From Eudromia elegans (lineage: Eukaryota; Chordata; Aves; Tinamiformes; Tinamidae): 64,000 nt of DNA. The notes under the pieces were generated by a model. The model was not told where the DNA came from. It ran no database searches and worked only from the letters and a program-made list of their open reading frames with translations. How positions within the stretch are numbered: position 1 is the stretch's first letter; every line of letters begins with the position of its first letter. The position numbers and the translations under genes were made by a program. Positions 36,350-57,360 of the stretch are shown here, piece after piece. The stretch is taken from assembly GCA_003342815.1 (NCBI GenBank), contig PTEX01000016.1, forward strand, positions 3,928,816 to 3,992,815, read 5' to 3'.

Positions 36350-39300
36350 TATTTGAATGGAAAGACTCCTCCGAGCCCTTCTTACTGGATAGACATAGTG
36401 CATTCCCTTTCCAAAGGCTGATTTTGCTTTCCAGATTGAGAACAGAGTTGTCACCTAATACTAAAGCATTTTTATAATACTCTGCAAAGTGAACACAAAT
36501 ATGATTCCTGACCCCTCTAAGCCTTATTTGTACTGACAGTGAAAGATGATAATGTCTTTAAAGTGCATAAGATAAATTCCTTTTTATGTAATTCTCCCAG
36601 GCTTTTTATTTTGAGATGCAGCGGGTCTGTCTTTGTCCCTATAGGAGACTTCTCTAAAGCCTGCCAAAGAGTATTATGGCCTCCCAGGTACATCTCATTT
36701 AATAGACAAATGACCTGAGTGTGATTAGGCTGCAAGTCAATCCGAAGGACAAGCCAGAGAGCGCCGAGTACGACCTGCTTGTCAATAATGCATGAATAAC
36801 CCCACGAATATCCAGAGGTTCTGAGACGATGGTTGTCCCGTTGGAAGAAGGAGCAGAGGCGGCAGCAGGCAAACGGAAAGCCTTTTCTTCTTGGAGTGAT
36901 ACTGTTTAAAATTATTCTTGGTGATACAAGATACTAAATTTTCACTTAGTTTCACACAGATTAAGAAGGAAAAACCTCAAAACGGTGACAAATTTTGTGG
37001 CAACTGTTTTGAAACAAATCTTTCCCCTTTTTCTCTTGGAATGTCTTGTATTTTTATATCAGTCTGCGAGATGAGATTTGAAGTGCTTTGTTCTGTGTCG
37101 AAAGACTAGAACTTTATTTCAGATCAACTAAATCTTTATTGTTTTTCCTTCATTTAAAAAAAAAAAGTGTCCAAGCCCTTTTGACCCAAAAGGAATTTAA
37201 AATATCTTGGAACCACCACAAAATGAAACAACTAAAAAGGCCAGAGATATTAACACCAAATTTATCCTGAAAAGGGAACATTGGAGCCCTGCCCGAGTGC
37301 GCTGGGTGATGGATTGCCTTGCGAAACTCCGAGCTCGTGTCCGTCCACGTTCCCGAAGCTCACGGGTTTGTCGTGGCTCTTCGGGGATTGGGAAGCACAA
37401 GGTGGGAGCAAACCTTGGTCTGGACCTGGCAGTGATGGGGAATTGCAGCAGCACCTATGGCCATGATGCAGTTTCACCTTCCTCTTTGCATCTGCTTTGT
37501 TCGAACGTCTGCCCCCTGGTTTGCTGCTACCTTGGTGCATTTTGGTAGCCCCACGTCCATCTCCCTTTCCTTCCTCCCTTTCTTCTCCTCTCCCTGGGTT
37601 ATGAGCATGGACTCGCTTATGCTGCTACAATTTGAATTGGGGCAGATAAGGAGTTGAGGCTTAAGAGGCCAAGATGTCACCCATTGCACTGGCATTGCTC
37701 TGACACCTCAGTGACGTTTGCACTCCCTGCTTGCAGAATTCACATTAAACTTTTCCTCCGTGCCTGCTGATTTCTGATGTCCTGAGCTTTACCAGAAGCT
37801 GATCGAACACAGAGGACGTTCAAATCGCGCACGTTTCTCACCTGAGCACTTGGGAAATTTTCTTCCTACGCTCGTCTTCACAAAGTGAACAGAGCAGACT
37901 GTTTACAGTGTCTAATTAAAAGATCGCAGTGATTGCATGGGAGCGCGGGAGCTGTTTGCATTGCTCTGTGTGTGACACGTTATTTACTCTGCTGAGATTT
38001 ATACTATGTTCATTATAATTGACATTGAAGACGTTTGGTTGGATCCTTTACAACTTTGTGGGACTTTATACCTCCCTAAAGAGCTCCCTTTAAAAAGTGA
38101 TATAATTCTACTTTCAAATGTTGCCAAAAGGAAAGATTTGCTGTTCTGTGGCTAAAAGGCACTGGAAAGATGCACATTTGCTTCAGACTTGTTATTCTTC
38201 AAAGGCATTTCTAATGTATGCTTATCCTCTGCATTTCTTCATCTCTTCTGCCTGCCTGTCTCCCCTAGAGGTAGGAATTAGAGGCTTGTTTACCTGTGTG
38301 TTCTTTAGTGATGGCTAAACTTTAATTAAACTTCATTTCCCCTTCTTGCAAAACAGGCGTTTTCTAGCGAGACGACGGGTGTTCCCTGTGAGCAGTTGTT
38401 GCTCAAGCCTCGCACTGGGCTTTGGCATTTCATCCTGCTCAAAATGCAAACAGGATCGTTAGGCACGTCGCCCACCAAGCCAGGGGGTCAGTGCGGTGCT
38501 GGGGTTAATGTGCTAATTTGCTGTAGTTTCAACCTGCTTGGAATAAGGATCACACCTTGGAACAGCTCGGTGGTGGGCTTGAAAACAGCCCGTGTTTCCT
38601 GGAAGCCTGGTGGGGAGCGGAGGAAAGGGGTTGGTTGGATCCTGACCCCATGCCCAAAGCAAAGGGAAGTGACTGTGTTTGGGACACTGGAGCATCATCT
38701 TGCACCTGCAGGCATCGTGAGAGCCACCAGCGCCGTGTGCCGTGGGCGCAGGTTCCCCATGACGGGTGTTTCATTGTGTTACACTGCAGTGATGCTGAGC
38801 ACTGCTCCGTTTGCTGGGGTGATTATACACGGCTGCAAATGAGCCCAAGTGGGTTCTTGAGCTCCCTTCTGCAAATCAACACGATTCATTTGGAGCAGAG
38901 CCCAAGCGTGTGCACTCGGGAGTGGGAGCACCAGAGGCTCCATGACCCGCGCGCACCGGGTGGACTGGGGCACTGGTGCATCGGGCAGGGTACGTTTCGC
39001 AAGTCCCGGACACCAGAATATGGCTTGTTTACAGGGACTTGCCAAAGTATTTGCGAGCTAAGCGTTTTCCAGATACCTTCATTAAGTCAGCACCAAGTGA
39101 AACTTAAAGGTTGACCCATAAATTAATTTTCTGCAGAATAGCTTTCCCCCTCTTTATAAGCTTACTTTTAATTACCTGATTGCACACATCTTGCTCTTTC
39201 AGCATTTAGTGCTAAATTGTGAAGCCTCTATTTGCACTAGTAAGATTGGTAGCTGAAATTGTCCTGCAGGATGTGTTCTTCTGGTAGAAAAACTTGATGT

Positions 39301-42300
39301 TTCAGTCTCAAAACACTCTATTTCAGCAAGGTCAGGATGGTTGGTTTGTCTGACTGCTTTAACAATTTTCTTTCCTTTCTCCTTTATGACCATTATGTTG
39401 CAATACAAAAGATAATTTTATATCACCATGTATTTCATGGTTCCATGACAAAATATTGGAGCACAAGTGGTTCCATCTCAGTCTTTCAGCTCTGCAGTTA
39501 TCATCTTTACCCCCGTTACTCATTGTCTAACTGCGGCCCTGAGAGCCGAGTTTAGTTTCTCAACTTTTCAGCCCTGTGGTAGCTTTTCTTTGCTGTGCCG
39601 TGCCGGAAGATATCTCCTTGACGACCTCCCGTGGTTCTTCTTAGAGCCTCTTGCCTGGCTCTTGGGCCAGGCCTCCCCTAGCCCTTGTCAAAGGTGTGGT
39701 GCTTTTGTACATGGTGCAGCCCCGTGCAGCGTGCTGGCGTGGGTAACGTGCACTCGTTCAGCAAACACAGGGCAGTTGCCTTGCCCAAGATGCTTGCAAG
39801 AGTGCTCTACACAGGCCCAACTATACGGTACTTTCAGTGCAATTAAATACTTGGAAATCCTGCTAAGAGGCAGGGCACTCCTAATGGGATCATGTGCTTA
39901 GCAAGGCACAAAGCCCCAAAGTTTCCATTTGAATTCCTGCTCCTTTGCAGATAAGGGCTGGCCTCGGTTTCATAACCTCTTTGAAGGTGCCTGTTGCATA
40001 TTTGCTGTGCAGACCACACCAGTGCAGTCTTGCTCGTGGATTATGCAGAAAAGTGGAAGAGAGAGAATTTGAATGCACACCCAAAAAGAATTTGATAATT
40101 GCTCTTAAGTGAGGATTTAGCTGGCAGCAGCCGCTGCGTTAACCTGCGATTCCAGAAATCACAGGAATCCAATGAAAACCGCGTTCCCGTGACCAGTGTC
40201 CTGCGTGTGACTGGTATGGACTGTTTGCAGTTTGCTTTCTCCTCACAGCATCTCTCTTCCATTTTAATTCACCTTGTTACATTTACCTGGCTTCCGTATG
40301 AATGATATATAGCATAAGGGTCCGAGCACAGGCTCTACTATGAGAAAGGAGTTTATAAATTATGAAAGACCAGAGCACTGAGCGGGAATGTAAAGAGGAG
40401 AAGGAAAGACAGAGAGAGGACACTTGGAAAACTAAGCAGAAAGCAAAGGGGAAGGTGAGAAGGACTACAAAAAATGAGTAGGGATATATTTTAAAAGCAA
40501 AATCAAGGAAGCTATTGATTAGGAAAATGAATGTCACATGTACACAACTGGGAGGAATTGGAAAAAATAAAAGGAACTTTAAAGGGGAGCAAAAATAATG
40601 CCCGGGGATAAAGAGCAAGGTTTGTTGACTGTTAATTGCTCATCCTGACCTCTGTGGTTCAATATACAGGGGGACTCCATGGGCAGGGAGTGATGGGAGA
40701 TGTGGGGAGAGGCCGAGTTTTGGTGGCAGGCGGCGTGATTCTGCTTCAGCAACTCGCAGCATCTGTCTGAGCTTCGACTGCCGGAATGGGGAGGGCAGGA
40801 GCAGAAGATGTGCTGTAATTAGGTTCATGTAAAGCACCTGATAGCAAAGATTGACGAGCAAGGCAATATTTCGTCAGAGATCCTGAGCCATCACAGCTGG
40901 AAAAATCCTGTAGTGGATGAGGCAGAGGCTCTAGCATTAAGACTTAATGTGGAGGCTGATACACACTCCATGGTGACTGAAAACCCTGCACGGGGTCAGA
41001 ACTGGAATAGCCTCAAGGCGAGAGGCAGCAGGCATGACATGGATGGGATCCTGCCCGTTGCTTGGAAAGGAGCAGAGCAGAGGGAGCTTGTGTGATGTAT
41101 GGTGGTGGAAGCAACTTGCACCTGCACACTACAAAGACCTTTACTGTTTAGGTCTCAGTGTGCTCCACACAGTAATGAATCACGGGGCTGTCACAGCTGG
41201 GGACATCATCTGGTCCTTGAGTCAGCAAACGACAGGGATTTTGCTGCCTCAGAGCAGCTGGGATCGCTTGCCGGCACTACCTGCCAGCAGAGCTGGAGGA
41301 CACCCAGGGAATCCAGGCTGCCGCATCAGCCCGGGCTGTGCCCACACTCCTCCCTTGGCAAAGAGCTGCCCGGGCCTCAGCCTTAACCTGCATCTCCCAG
41401 CAGCGCTGGGCAGGTCTGTGCTGGGGCAGGCACACAAGCCAGCCCGCCTGGCTCCCCGTCCTGTGCTTTAGCCACAAGCAGAGTTTGTCCTTCTATGGAC
41501 AACTTGGTCCCTTTTTCTATTGACCTGGAAGATGATTTGCAGTGTTAGGTGAAAATCACTGAAATGGCAATGATTTTTATGTTCTTCTCACCTGTCTTGA
41601 AAGAAAAGGCAGAGGGGTTTGTGGGTGAACTGTTGCAGTCGCTGCTGTCCTTTGATTTATTCTTGATCATCAGCTCAGGAAAAAAAATAAAGCCCTGTCT
41701 CTTAGGGTTTAATATTCACAAATGTGAACTTTTTCTGGTAGGGACAAGAAGATTTCAAAACTGGCTATTGTTAGCCCCAGCAAATGCCAAGTGTCTGCTC
41801 TGGGGAGATGGAGAACAAAGTTGGCACCAATAATTAGTGGCTGATGCACTGATTTGGCAAAAGTTGCTGAAAAGAAGCATCTGATGGAGACATCTTGGGA
41901 TGATTTAGTAAAATACAGTGCAGCCTGAGCTGACTTTTGGAAGAGTATTGTACAAAGTGCTGGGGTTATTAGGAGGGAGATAACAAGGAAAATGTGAAAG
42001 GGGAGCTTGGTGTCCTACTTAATTCTCAGGGTTATTTCCTTGTCTTTTCTGGCATATTACTAGGAGTATAACGATGCAAAAACAGAGTTAGCTGAAGCAA
42101 GTGGGCGAGGCTGAGATGTCACACTTTAGGTTCCCATGCTTAAAGTTAAGGGACATCCTTCTGTGTCCCCACAGGGACCGATTTTGTCTGGGTGCTGGTG
42201 TGGGAAAGAGGGGAGACTTCCCGGTGCAGCACAGGGCTCTCATGCCCCTAAAGCCTGGGGAAGAAACGGTCAAAGGCTCTCCAGGCACAAGGGCTTTCCG

Positions 42301-43767
42301 TGGTCTCCTGGAGCACAGGGCTCTGGGAGGCAGCAGAGACAAGTGTCCCTCCCGCTCCGGCACATGCAAGGCACGGCGTGGAGCAAGGGCGAAGGCCGCC
42401 AGCGGAGGTGGGAGGCCGCGTGCCCCCATGGGCCTCCGGGGCTGCCGCGGTGGTGGGAGGCTCTTGGGAGGCTCTTGGGAAGTTCTGCGTCCCACTCGCC
42501 TTGCCCAGGTCCCAAGGCCAGATCACAGTCATGCTTGTAATGCGCCCCAAAACGTGCTGCCTGGGTTGTCCCCTCAAAAGCTGCTCCCTCTGGTGTGAAA
42601 AGTTGATTAAATGAAGATGGAGAATTCACTTTCTCTCATAGTGTTTCTTTGTGCTGTTTTGTATATCCACTTCGAAGGCGACAGCTCTCACTTCCTCTCT
42701 TTGCTTCCCAGTATGTTTTTCCTGACCAAAGCACTAGAAGTCTTGAATAAATCCACTGTGTTCTCTAAGAGCCGGCTGCTCTTAGCCTCTCTGAGCAAAC
42801 CTTTATCTGCCATTCATTGGAATCCAGAGGTTCTTACTGGGCCTCCTAAGGACTATTGTAATGCAAATGATGATAATGACATTAATGGTAATCAGCGCTA
42901 TTCTATAGGGTAAAGTGTCAAGCGTCTCTATTTTCACATTAACTTTTAGTATGCAGGCGCCACGTCAAGTGGATCCCATTCTGTCAGAGAACAGGCTTTT
43001 TGTATGGGGGCATTGTTAGCCTTGGTTAATAAAACTGGGTTTTACTGCGCCTGGAGTTTTTTGACATACAGTAATGCAATGTGACATGACAAATTTGCAA
43101 TGAAGGATGAAAAGCTGCTAAAAGAAATACTTGCATGTAGCTACAACTGACTTGGGTTTATGTCTAAAACATGTTCCTAAGTCGTTAAGATAGAAAAGCT
43201 TCATGTCGCTGCTCTTGATTCCCTTGCCTTTGTCTGGGAAGGGAGTTAAGGTGTCAAAGAGGTAGGACTGGTTTATTACTACCTGTCTGAATATGAAAAG
43301 GTTATATCAGCAACTGCACTTGCCTTGAAATACAGTTCTGGGGGCAGGAAGATCAGGGTTTGAAGTGCAGTGTCTGTCTTTAACCGTGGCTCTGGAATTG
43401 GGCACGGCGGTGGTAGTGCAAGGCCCCTGAACAGTCTCTTTCTTTTACAAGCGTTTCTAAGTGTTGTACTGCAAACAGCTGCGTTGTTCTCATCAGACAT
43501 GGGCACGACTTTAAAAAAAAAACAACAAAACTCTTGGCCTTGGGTTTATTACACAATATTGCTTGTAGAAAGGGTTGCTCTGACTTCTCAAAGCAAAACC
43601 TTTTGGGTGAGACTGTGCCAAAATGTTATTGTTGAAGAAGTGAAACCCGGGCTGTTACATAACCCCAGAACATAACAAATGCTGCTCCCTGGGCTTCCCG
43701 GCCACACGGCCGAGCCCTCGCTCGGAGCCCGTGCCCGACGGTAACGCGCTTCCCTCTCTGGTTGCAG

Positions 43768-43970
43768 AGGCGAACCTCACCGGCCTGGATGGGCTCGCCG
43801 GGGCGCTGGGCCTTGTCGAGGACCGGGTGCGGCGCTCGCGGCGCCGCTACCGCCGGCACGCCACCGACGACGACTACAACATCGAAGTGCTGCTGGGCGT
43901 CGATGACTCCGTGGTGCAGTTCCATGGCAAAGAGCATGTTCAGAAGTACCTGCTGACCCTCATGAATATC
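43768..43970 (+). CDS. ADAMTS2: ADAMTS2 exon 4: propeptide end, furin site, catalytic domain start
   Basis: This 203-bp exon has acceptor GTTGCAG at 43767 and donor GTGAGT at 43971. With the G carried over from exon 3 it reads 68 codons and ends in phase 0. The first 30 residues finish the propeptide: a sequon NLT at residues 3-5, a short leucine/glycine-rich helix-like part, then the basic run [11 protein letters not shown] (residues 20-30, about 43824-43856). This run offers overlapping RxxR sites for furin-like convertases, which activate the zymogen in the secretory pathway. The catalytic domain follows with [20 protein letters not shown] and [25 protein letters not shown] with VVQFH fits ADAMTS2; ADAMTS3 and ADAMTS14 have VVRFH and QNY. 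The exon is GC-rich and CpG-rich. Human ADAMTS2 has its nearby sequon directly before the basic site, not where it is here. Confidence 0.97.
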
Positions 43971-53347
<9,377 letters not shown>

Positions 53348-53734
53348 TGACCTACACAGTTATTGGTGACATGTTGTCATAATTTCATTTCATGTTTTAA
53401 TTCATGCGTTGTCCTTAAAAATCCAAGAATATAAGCAACTTCCCATTTCATAAAGACTCTGTGTTTATGGGTGCATGTGTTTGTTTATTATGTGAACTTT
53501 GGATTAGGAAAATAATTGCAGAGTAAATTGGAATTTTCTCTGTACCATTTAAAGCATCTGCTTAGCTCTAGTCTTTCAGGTTTGTGTGGAATAATTCATG
53601 AAACAGAGTGGGGTAAGACCATTTTGGTCCCTAAAGGAGACATGAAGCATTGTGGTAGAGCTCTGTTTGTAACAACAAGCACATACAGGATGAGCTCTGC
53701 AAGATGCCGAGTGCTACGGACTTGTTCCAAGAGC

Positions 53735-53815
53735 TCATTTAAACTTGTGCTTAACATTAATGAGACTAAACATGTGCTTAAAGTTGAGCATGAGTTCTGT
53801 GGGATAAGGGCCAGA
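53735..53815. repeat. Old amniote interspersed repeat fragment
   Basis: The order 'aaacttgtgcttaacatt', 'aatgagactaaacatgtgc', 'ttaaagttgagcatgag' and 'gataagggccagaagg' follows a common ancient amniote repeat in which 'gtgcttaaagttaagcatg' alternates with a 'gatcagggcc' ending. It appears related to the fragment at 12215-12300. Orientation and family are not assigned. Confidence 0.45.
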
Positions 53816-55827
53816 AGGCAAGAGCCTTGCAGATGCAATCTATATTTAAGAATTCCAAATGTTTCCTTGCTGTTTCCATGGAAGGCGTTACTCTCCAGGC
53901 AAAACTCTGGTTAAGAAGAACTAAAAGCTACATGGATTTCAAAATATTGAATTGCTCAGTACCTATGTCCTGTTTTTGCTAGATCAGCATCACATTCCAT
54001 GGAAACAGGAACAGGGCATTTCAAGCCTGTTGATAAAAGGTACTGGTTAAGGACAGACGATTGCAGCGTTCTCTAGTCCAGCAGCAGGCCCAGCTGCTCA
54101 AACAAGAGCGTTAAAATCCGATGTCCCTTTCTGTGACTGGAGTTACTGTCTCTTACATATTCCTGCAATAATCCTTTATTATGAAAAAAAGTCATGCTTG
54201 CTATGATGACAGTAATTTGAGGAGTTGCAAGATTGACTAATGCTTCTCCAAAACAGTCGGATACAGCAGTAGCAGCAGAAAAAATAGGAGAACCCTCTCG
54301 GAGCTCTTTCACCTGATGGTGTGGGCTCTACGTGCCTTAGCATTAGTATAGGAATCAAGGTTTTTTTGCTTGTTGTTTTAAGGTTCCTGACCAGAGCCTC
54401 CTGACCTGACCAGAGGTCTAGTAAATGGAGGTAGAATATGAGGAAGTTTCTCTTCAGAGCGATGGGATTATGGGTAGTGGAGAGGCAAATGAGAGAGGTT
54501 TATGGGTCCTAGCTTCTGTTAAGGATCTGTTCTGTGGAATTAGAACAAAACCTTCAATATTTTATTATCCTGCTAGAATATATCAATAGTATTTTTTTCA
54601 GAAATACATATATAAACAACATAGTGAAAGGAAGAATGCGTATACAAGTTAAGACCATACATGAGTAAAGCATCCTACTTGACTTCATGGTATGTAAACA
54701 TTATCCCCAAATCTCGTCTGAATAAGCACGGCCTCTGAAACCTTGCAGCTGATGTCTTCACACTTGTGTGCTTCATGGTAGGCAATTTATATATATTATC
54801 AAGGGTACTGTATAAGTAATCATAATAATTACATTATGGTTCTGTAATTGGTAAACTATGTACCAATGATGTACTGCTTTGCCTTCACGTTTATGACAGC
54901 ACTCTGAACTATTGCAAATTCTCCACCCTTAAACAGCTTTTTACTCCATTATTTTATCTATCTAAAGAGAGGATTATATTATTTTATACAATATGTCATC
55001 TGATGATAAGGATAATATGGACAATATTTTGGTTGCATAGCAACCAGCATTTCAATGTTTCTTACTAGATCATACTCCATATCTTGAAAATTTTTAATAT
55101 TTTCAAAGAAACACAGCTGTGTGTTCAAAAGTTTCACTAATTTCATTAATTTCTGTAATGAGATGAAAAACCATAACTGGAGAGCCGGAAGATGTTCTGT
55201 GGTGATGACATATTGAAATTACTTCATGGGTGAGTTCAAGAAATATGGAACCGTTTTACTCTGTTAGTACTTGGTGTCTGTTACCAGTTCTGCCCTTAAC
55301 CAGCAAGTCCGCCAGGTTGATGGGATTAAAAGGGAGCACCGTGTTGGACGGTGGTGTAGGGGTTACCACTTCCACGAATGACACAGAAAAGTGTCCTGCA
55401 AAGGTTACTGTGGATTTCTCTTCAAGCTTTTTCTTTACATTGGCTCCCCAAATCACATTTTTTTTTTCTGATGTGGGGAGATACTACAAAGAAGTAAATA
55501 AGATACATGTGGTGCAATTTTTTTGAATGGAAAAAGAAGTGGCTTGCTTCTGCCTTTTTTGAGTACAGTCATAGGAAGATTGGTTTCAAATTTTGGAAAC
55601 TGCAGATTCATTTCAATAAAATTCAACAGTTAGGCAAATTACTCCATTTAGATTTATTTTGGTTGCAACAGCTTTGAAATCCAGCTAGCTCTGGAGTACT
55701 CATGGAAATGAATCAACCACTACCACCAAATGCAGAGGAGGTGGCAAGAGAGGAGCTGCAAATGGATTAACAAAACCCAACTGGTTGTAATAAAATTTGT
55801 TTGGAAACATATTTGAATCCCAAGCAC

Positions 55828-56005
55828 CACATAAAGTCCTCTCATCACCTCTTTGAGGTGGACAAATAAGGATTATTATTCCCATTTTACAGCTAAAAAA
55901 CCAAAGATGTTAAGTGTTATTTTCCAAGGCCACGCGGAAGGTCACTGCCAGACCAGGGAGCAGGACTCATAAGTTCCTGGCCTGCAGCCCCCTATGCGGT
56001 CCTTC
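55828..56005 (-). mobile_element. MIR SINE relic
   Basis: On the + strand the order is 'tcacctctttgaggtgg', 'aggattattattcccatttt', 'acagctaaaaaaccaaag', 'atgttaagtg', 'ttccaaggccacgcgg', then a 'ccagaccagggagcaggact'-like end. This follows the reverse complement of MIR in order and spacing: catgaggtagg, attattatccccattttacagatgagg, ggttaagt, cccaaggtcacacagc, cagagccaggattcg. It is the clearest of three MIR-like copies in the window. MIRs predate the split of birds and mammals and survive as rare degraded copies in birds. It is noncoding and inert in itself. Confidence 0.65.
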
Positions 56006-56965
56006 GACAATGGTGACTTTGTGCAGGGATGGACTTGCCCCTACACAGCAGTAGAGAGAAGTGCACACGTTACCTGCAATGCCTTTAATTAATATGGTTA
56101 ATAACAAATGAGTTTCAGCAAGACTTTTGCAGGAGCTGCAAGCATTTCAATAAATGCAGCCACTCGGTGAACTCTTGGCTCGCTTGAGAAAGTCTTGTCT
56201 GGGAGCACTTAATGCTCTGAACATTCACATGTGGCCACCTACGTGACAGAGGCTTTATGGGAGCTCCTTCTCCAGGGTCCTCGCCTGGAGCAGCGTGGAT
56301 GGCTCCAGTTGGCCATGTTCCACCTGGAGTGCAATGGGATGGGGAGAGCAAATGGCAGGGAGGGAAAATCTACTTGAGTTACAGACCAAGGCTGGCACAA
56401 GGACAAGGTTGTACAGTGGCCGTGTGGTAATTTAGCCAAATTGAAAGAGGAACTTGAGCACTAACACAGAACAGGGGAGAGGGGAGTAAAAAACACCTGG
56501 TTTTAACATGGCAAGGTGGTAAGACATGGTGATAGGACATGGTTGTCTGCAGGGTCACAGGATGTGGCTATTCGGCTGAGAAGGTCTCTTCAATTGTGTG
56601 TGTCTGAGTCCTTAGCAGAACTCCCGCTGCCTTCATTTAGGACAAGATTTTACCTCTAATCTTTTCATAAAACAGTTCCCTGTTTAATTCTGCTCTCTGA
56701 CCTTTTCATAGCTAACCATGATGAATGTAGGCAAGATGTTCTCAGGTCAGCCAAGCTGGAAAGCATTGGTTTGGTCTCTGTTTCCCAGAGGGTAGTGGCA
56801 GGGATGGAAGGTCAAGAAAGGCTTCTCATCCCTTATATCAAGAGTTTGACCTGACCAGTTTTCTATGACCCTGGTTGGTGGGAAAGGCTCCCTGCTCTGC
56901 TCATCTCTGCTTGTCCTAGGGCAGGCATAGACCCAGGTGAGGAAGTTAATGGTGCTGTAGAGTCA

Positions 56966-57360
56966 CCAAGTAATTGAGGTTGGAAGACACCTCTGGAGAT
57001 TGTCTAGTCCAACACCCTGCTTAGAGCAGGGTCAGCTAGAGCAGATTGCTTAGGACCTTGTTTAGTTGACTTCTGAGTATCTCCAAAGAGAAGACTCTAC
57101 GACTATGGTCACTCTTAGAGTTTAAAAAACAAACAAACAAACAAAAACTCTTTAAAAAACCCCTTATGTTTAAAAGGAACTCACTATGTTTTGATTTGTG
57201 CCCGTTGCCTCTTGTCCTTTCACTGGATACCACTGAGGAGAGTCTGGCACCATCTTCTTTAGTCCACCCTCATTAGGTAGTTACATACATTGATATGATC
57301 CGCCTCGAGCCACCTCATCTCTAGGCTAAACAGTACCAGCCCTCCCAGGCTCTGCTTGAA
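56966..57360 (-). mobile_element. CR1 LINE, truncated 3' fragment
   Basis: The + strand reads as the reverse complement of an avian-type CR1 3' end. Word order is 'tgaggttggaagacacctct', 'tctagtccaacaccctgc', 'gagcagggtcagctagagca', 'gagtatctccaaagagaaga', 'tttgtgcccgttgcctcttg', 'tcctttcactggataccac', 'agtctggcaccatcttcttt', 'cattgatatgatccgcct' and 'ctaggctaaacagtaccagc'. The copy is 5'-truncated, as CR1 elements usually are, and no reverse transcriptase frame remains. An A-rich segment with (CAAA)n at about 57120-57170 interrupts the usual sequence. The tail repeats are too degraded to identify. It is the only clear CR1 in the window and the main evidence for a sauropsid, probably avian, source. 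Confidence 0.85.
57127..57147. repeat. (CAAA)n microsatellite inside the CR1 copy
   Basis: About four CAAA units sit in an A-rich stretch where the CR1 copy departs from the usual consensus, bracketed by two similar 'ctctttaaaaaa'/'agagtttaaaaaac' segments in opposite sense. It is probably a local expansion after insertion of the CR1. Confidence 0.75.

Larger units (their letters stand above)
33916..43767 (+). other. ADAMTS2: ADAMTS2 intron 3, last part
   Basis: No exon is recognised until the acceptor GTTGCAG at 43767. The stretch starts with an AT-rich block with homeodomain words (33960-34140). A long AT-rich, CpG-poor stretch follows (about 35540-36290), then an (AT)8 run at about 36333-36349 and GC-rich tracts at about 38400-39000, 41230-41460 and 42160-42560. 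The purine-rich stretch at 40370-40620 explains a hydrophobic-looking minus-strand open frame. A tandem duplication of GGCTCTTGGGA lies at about 42459-42480. Open frames up to 185 codons (38557-39114) lie in GC-rich DNA without recognisable product. Confidence 0.75.

Noticed and set aside
38557-39114. 185-codon + strand frame in intron 3
   Set aside because: GC-rich region with overlapping frames on both strands; the protein is Cys/Trp/His-rich without any family pattern.
40283-40618. Hydrophobic minus-strand frame resembling a membrane protein
   Set aside because: The + strand is a long purine-rich stretch, so the minus strand codes Phe/Leu/Ser by composition alone.
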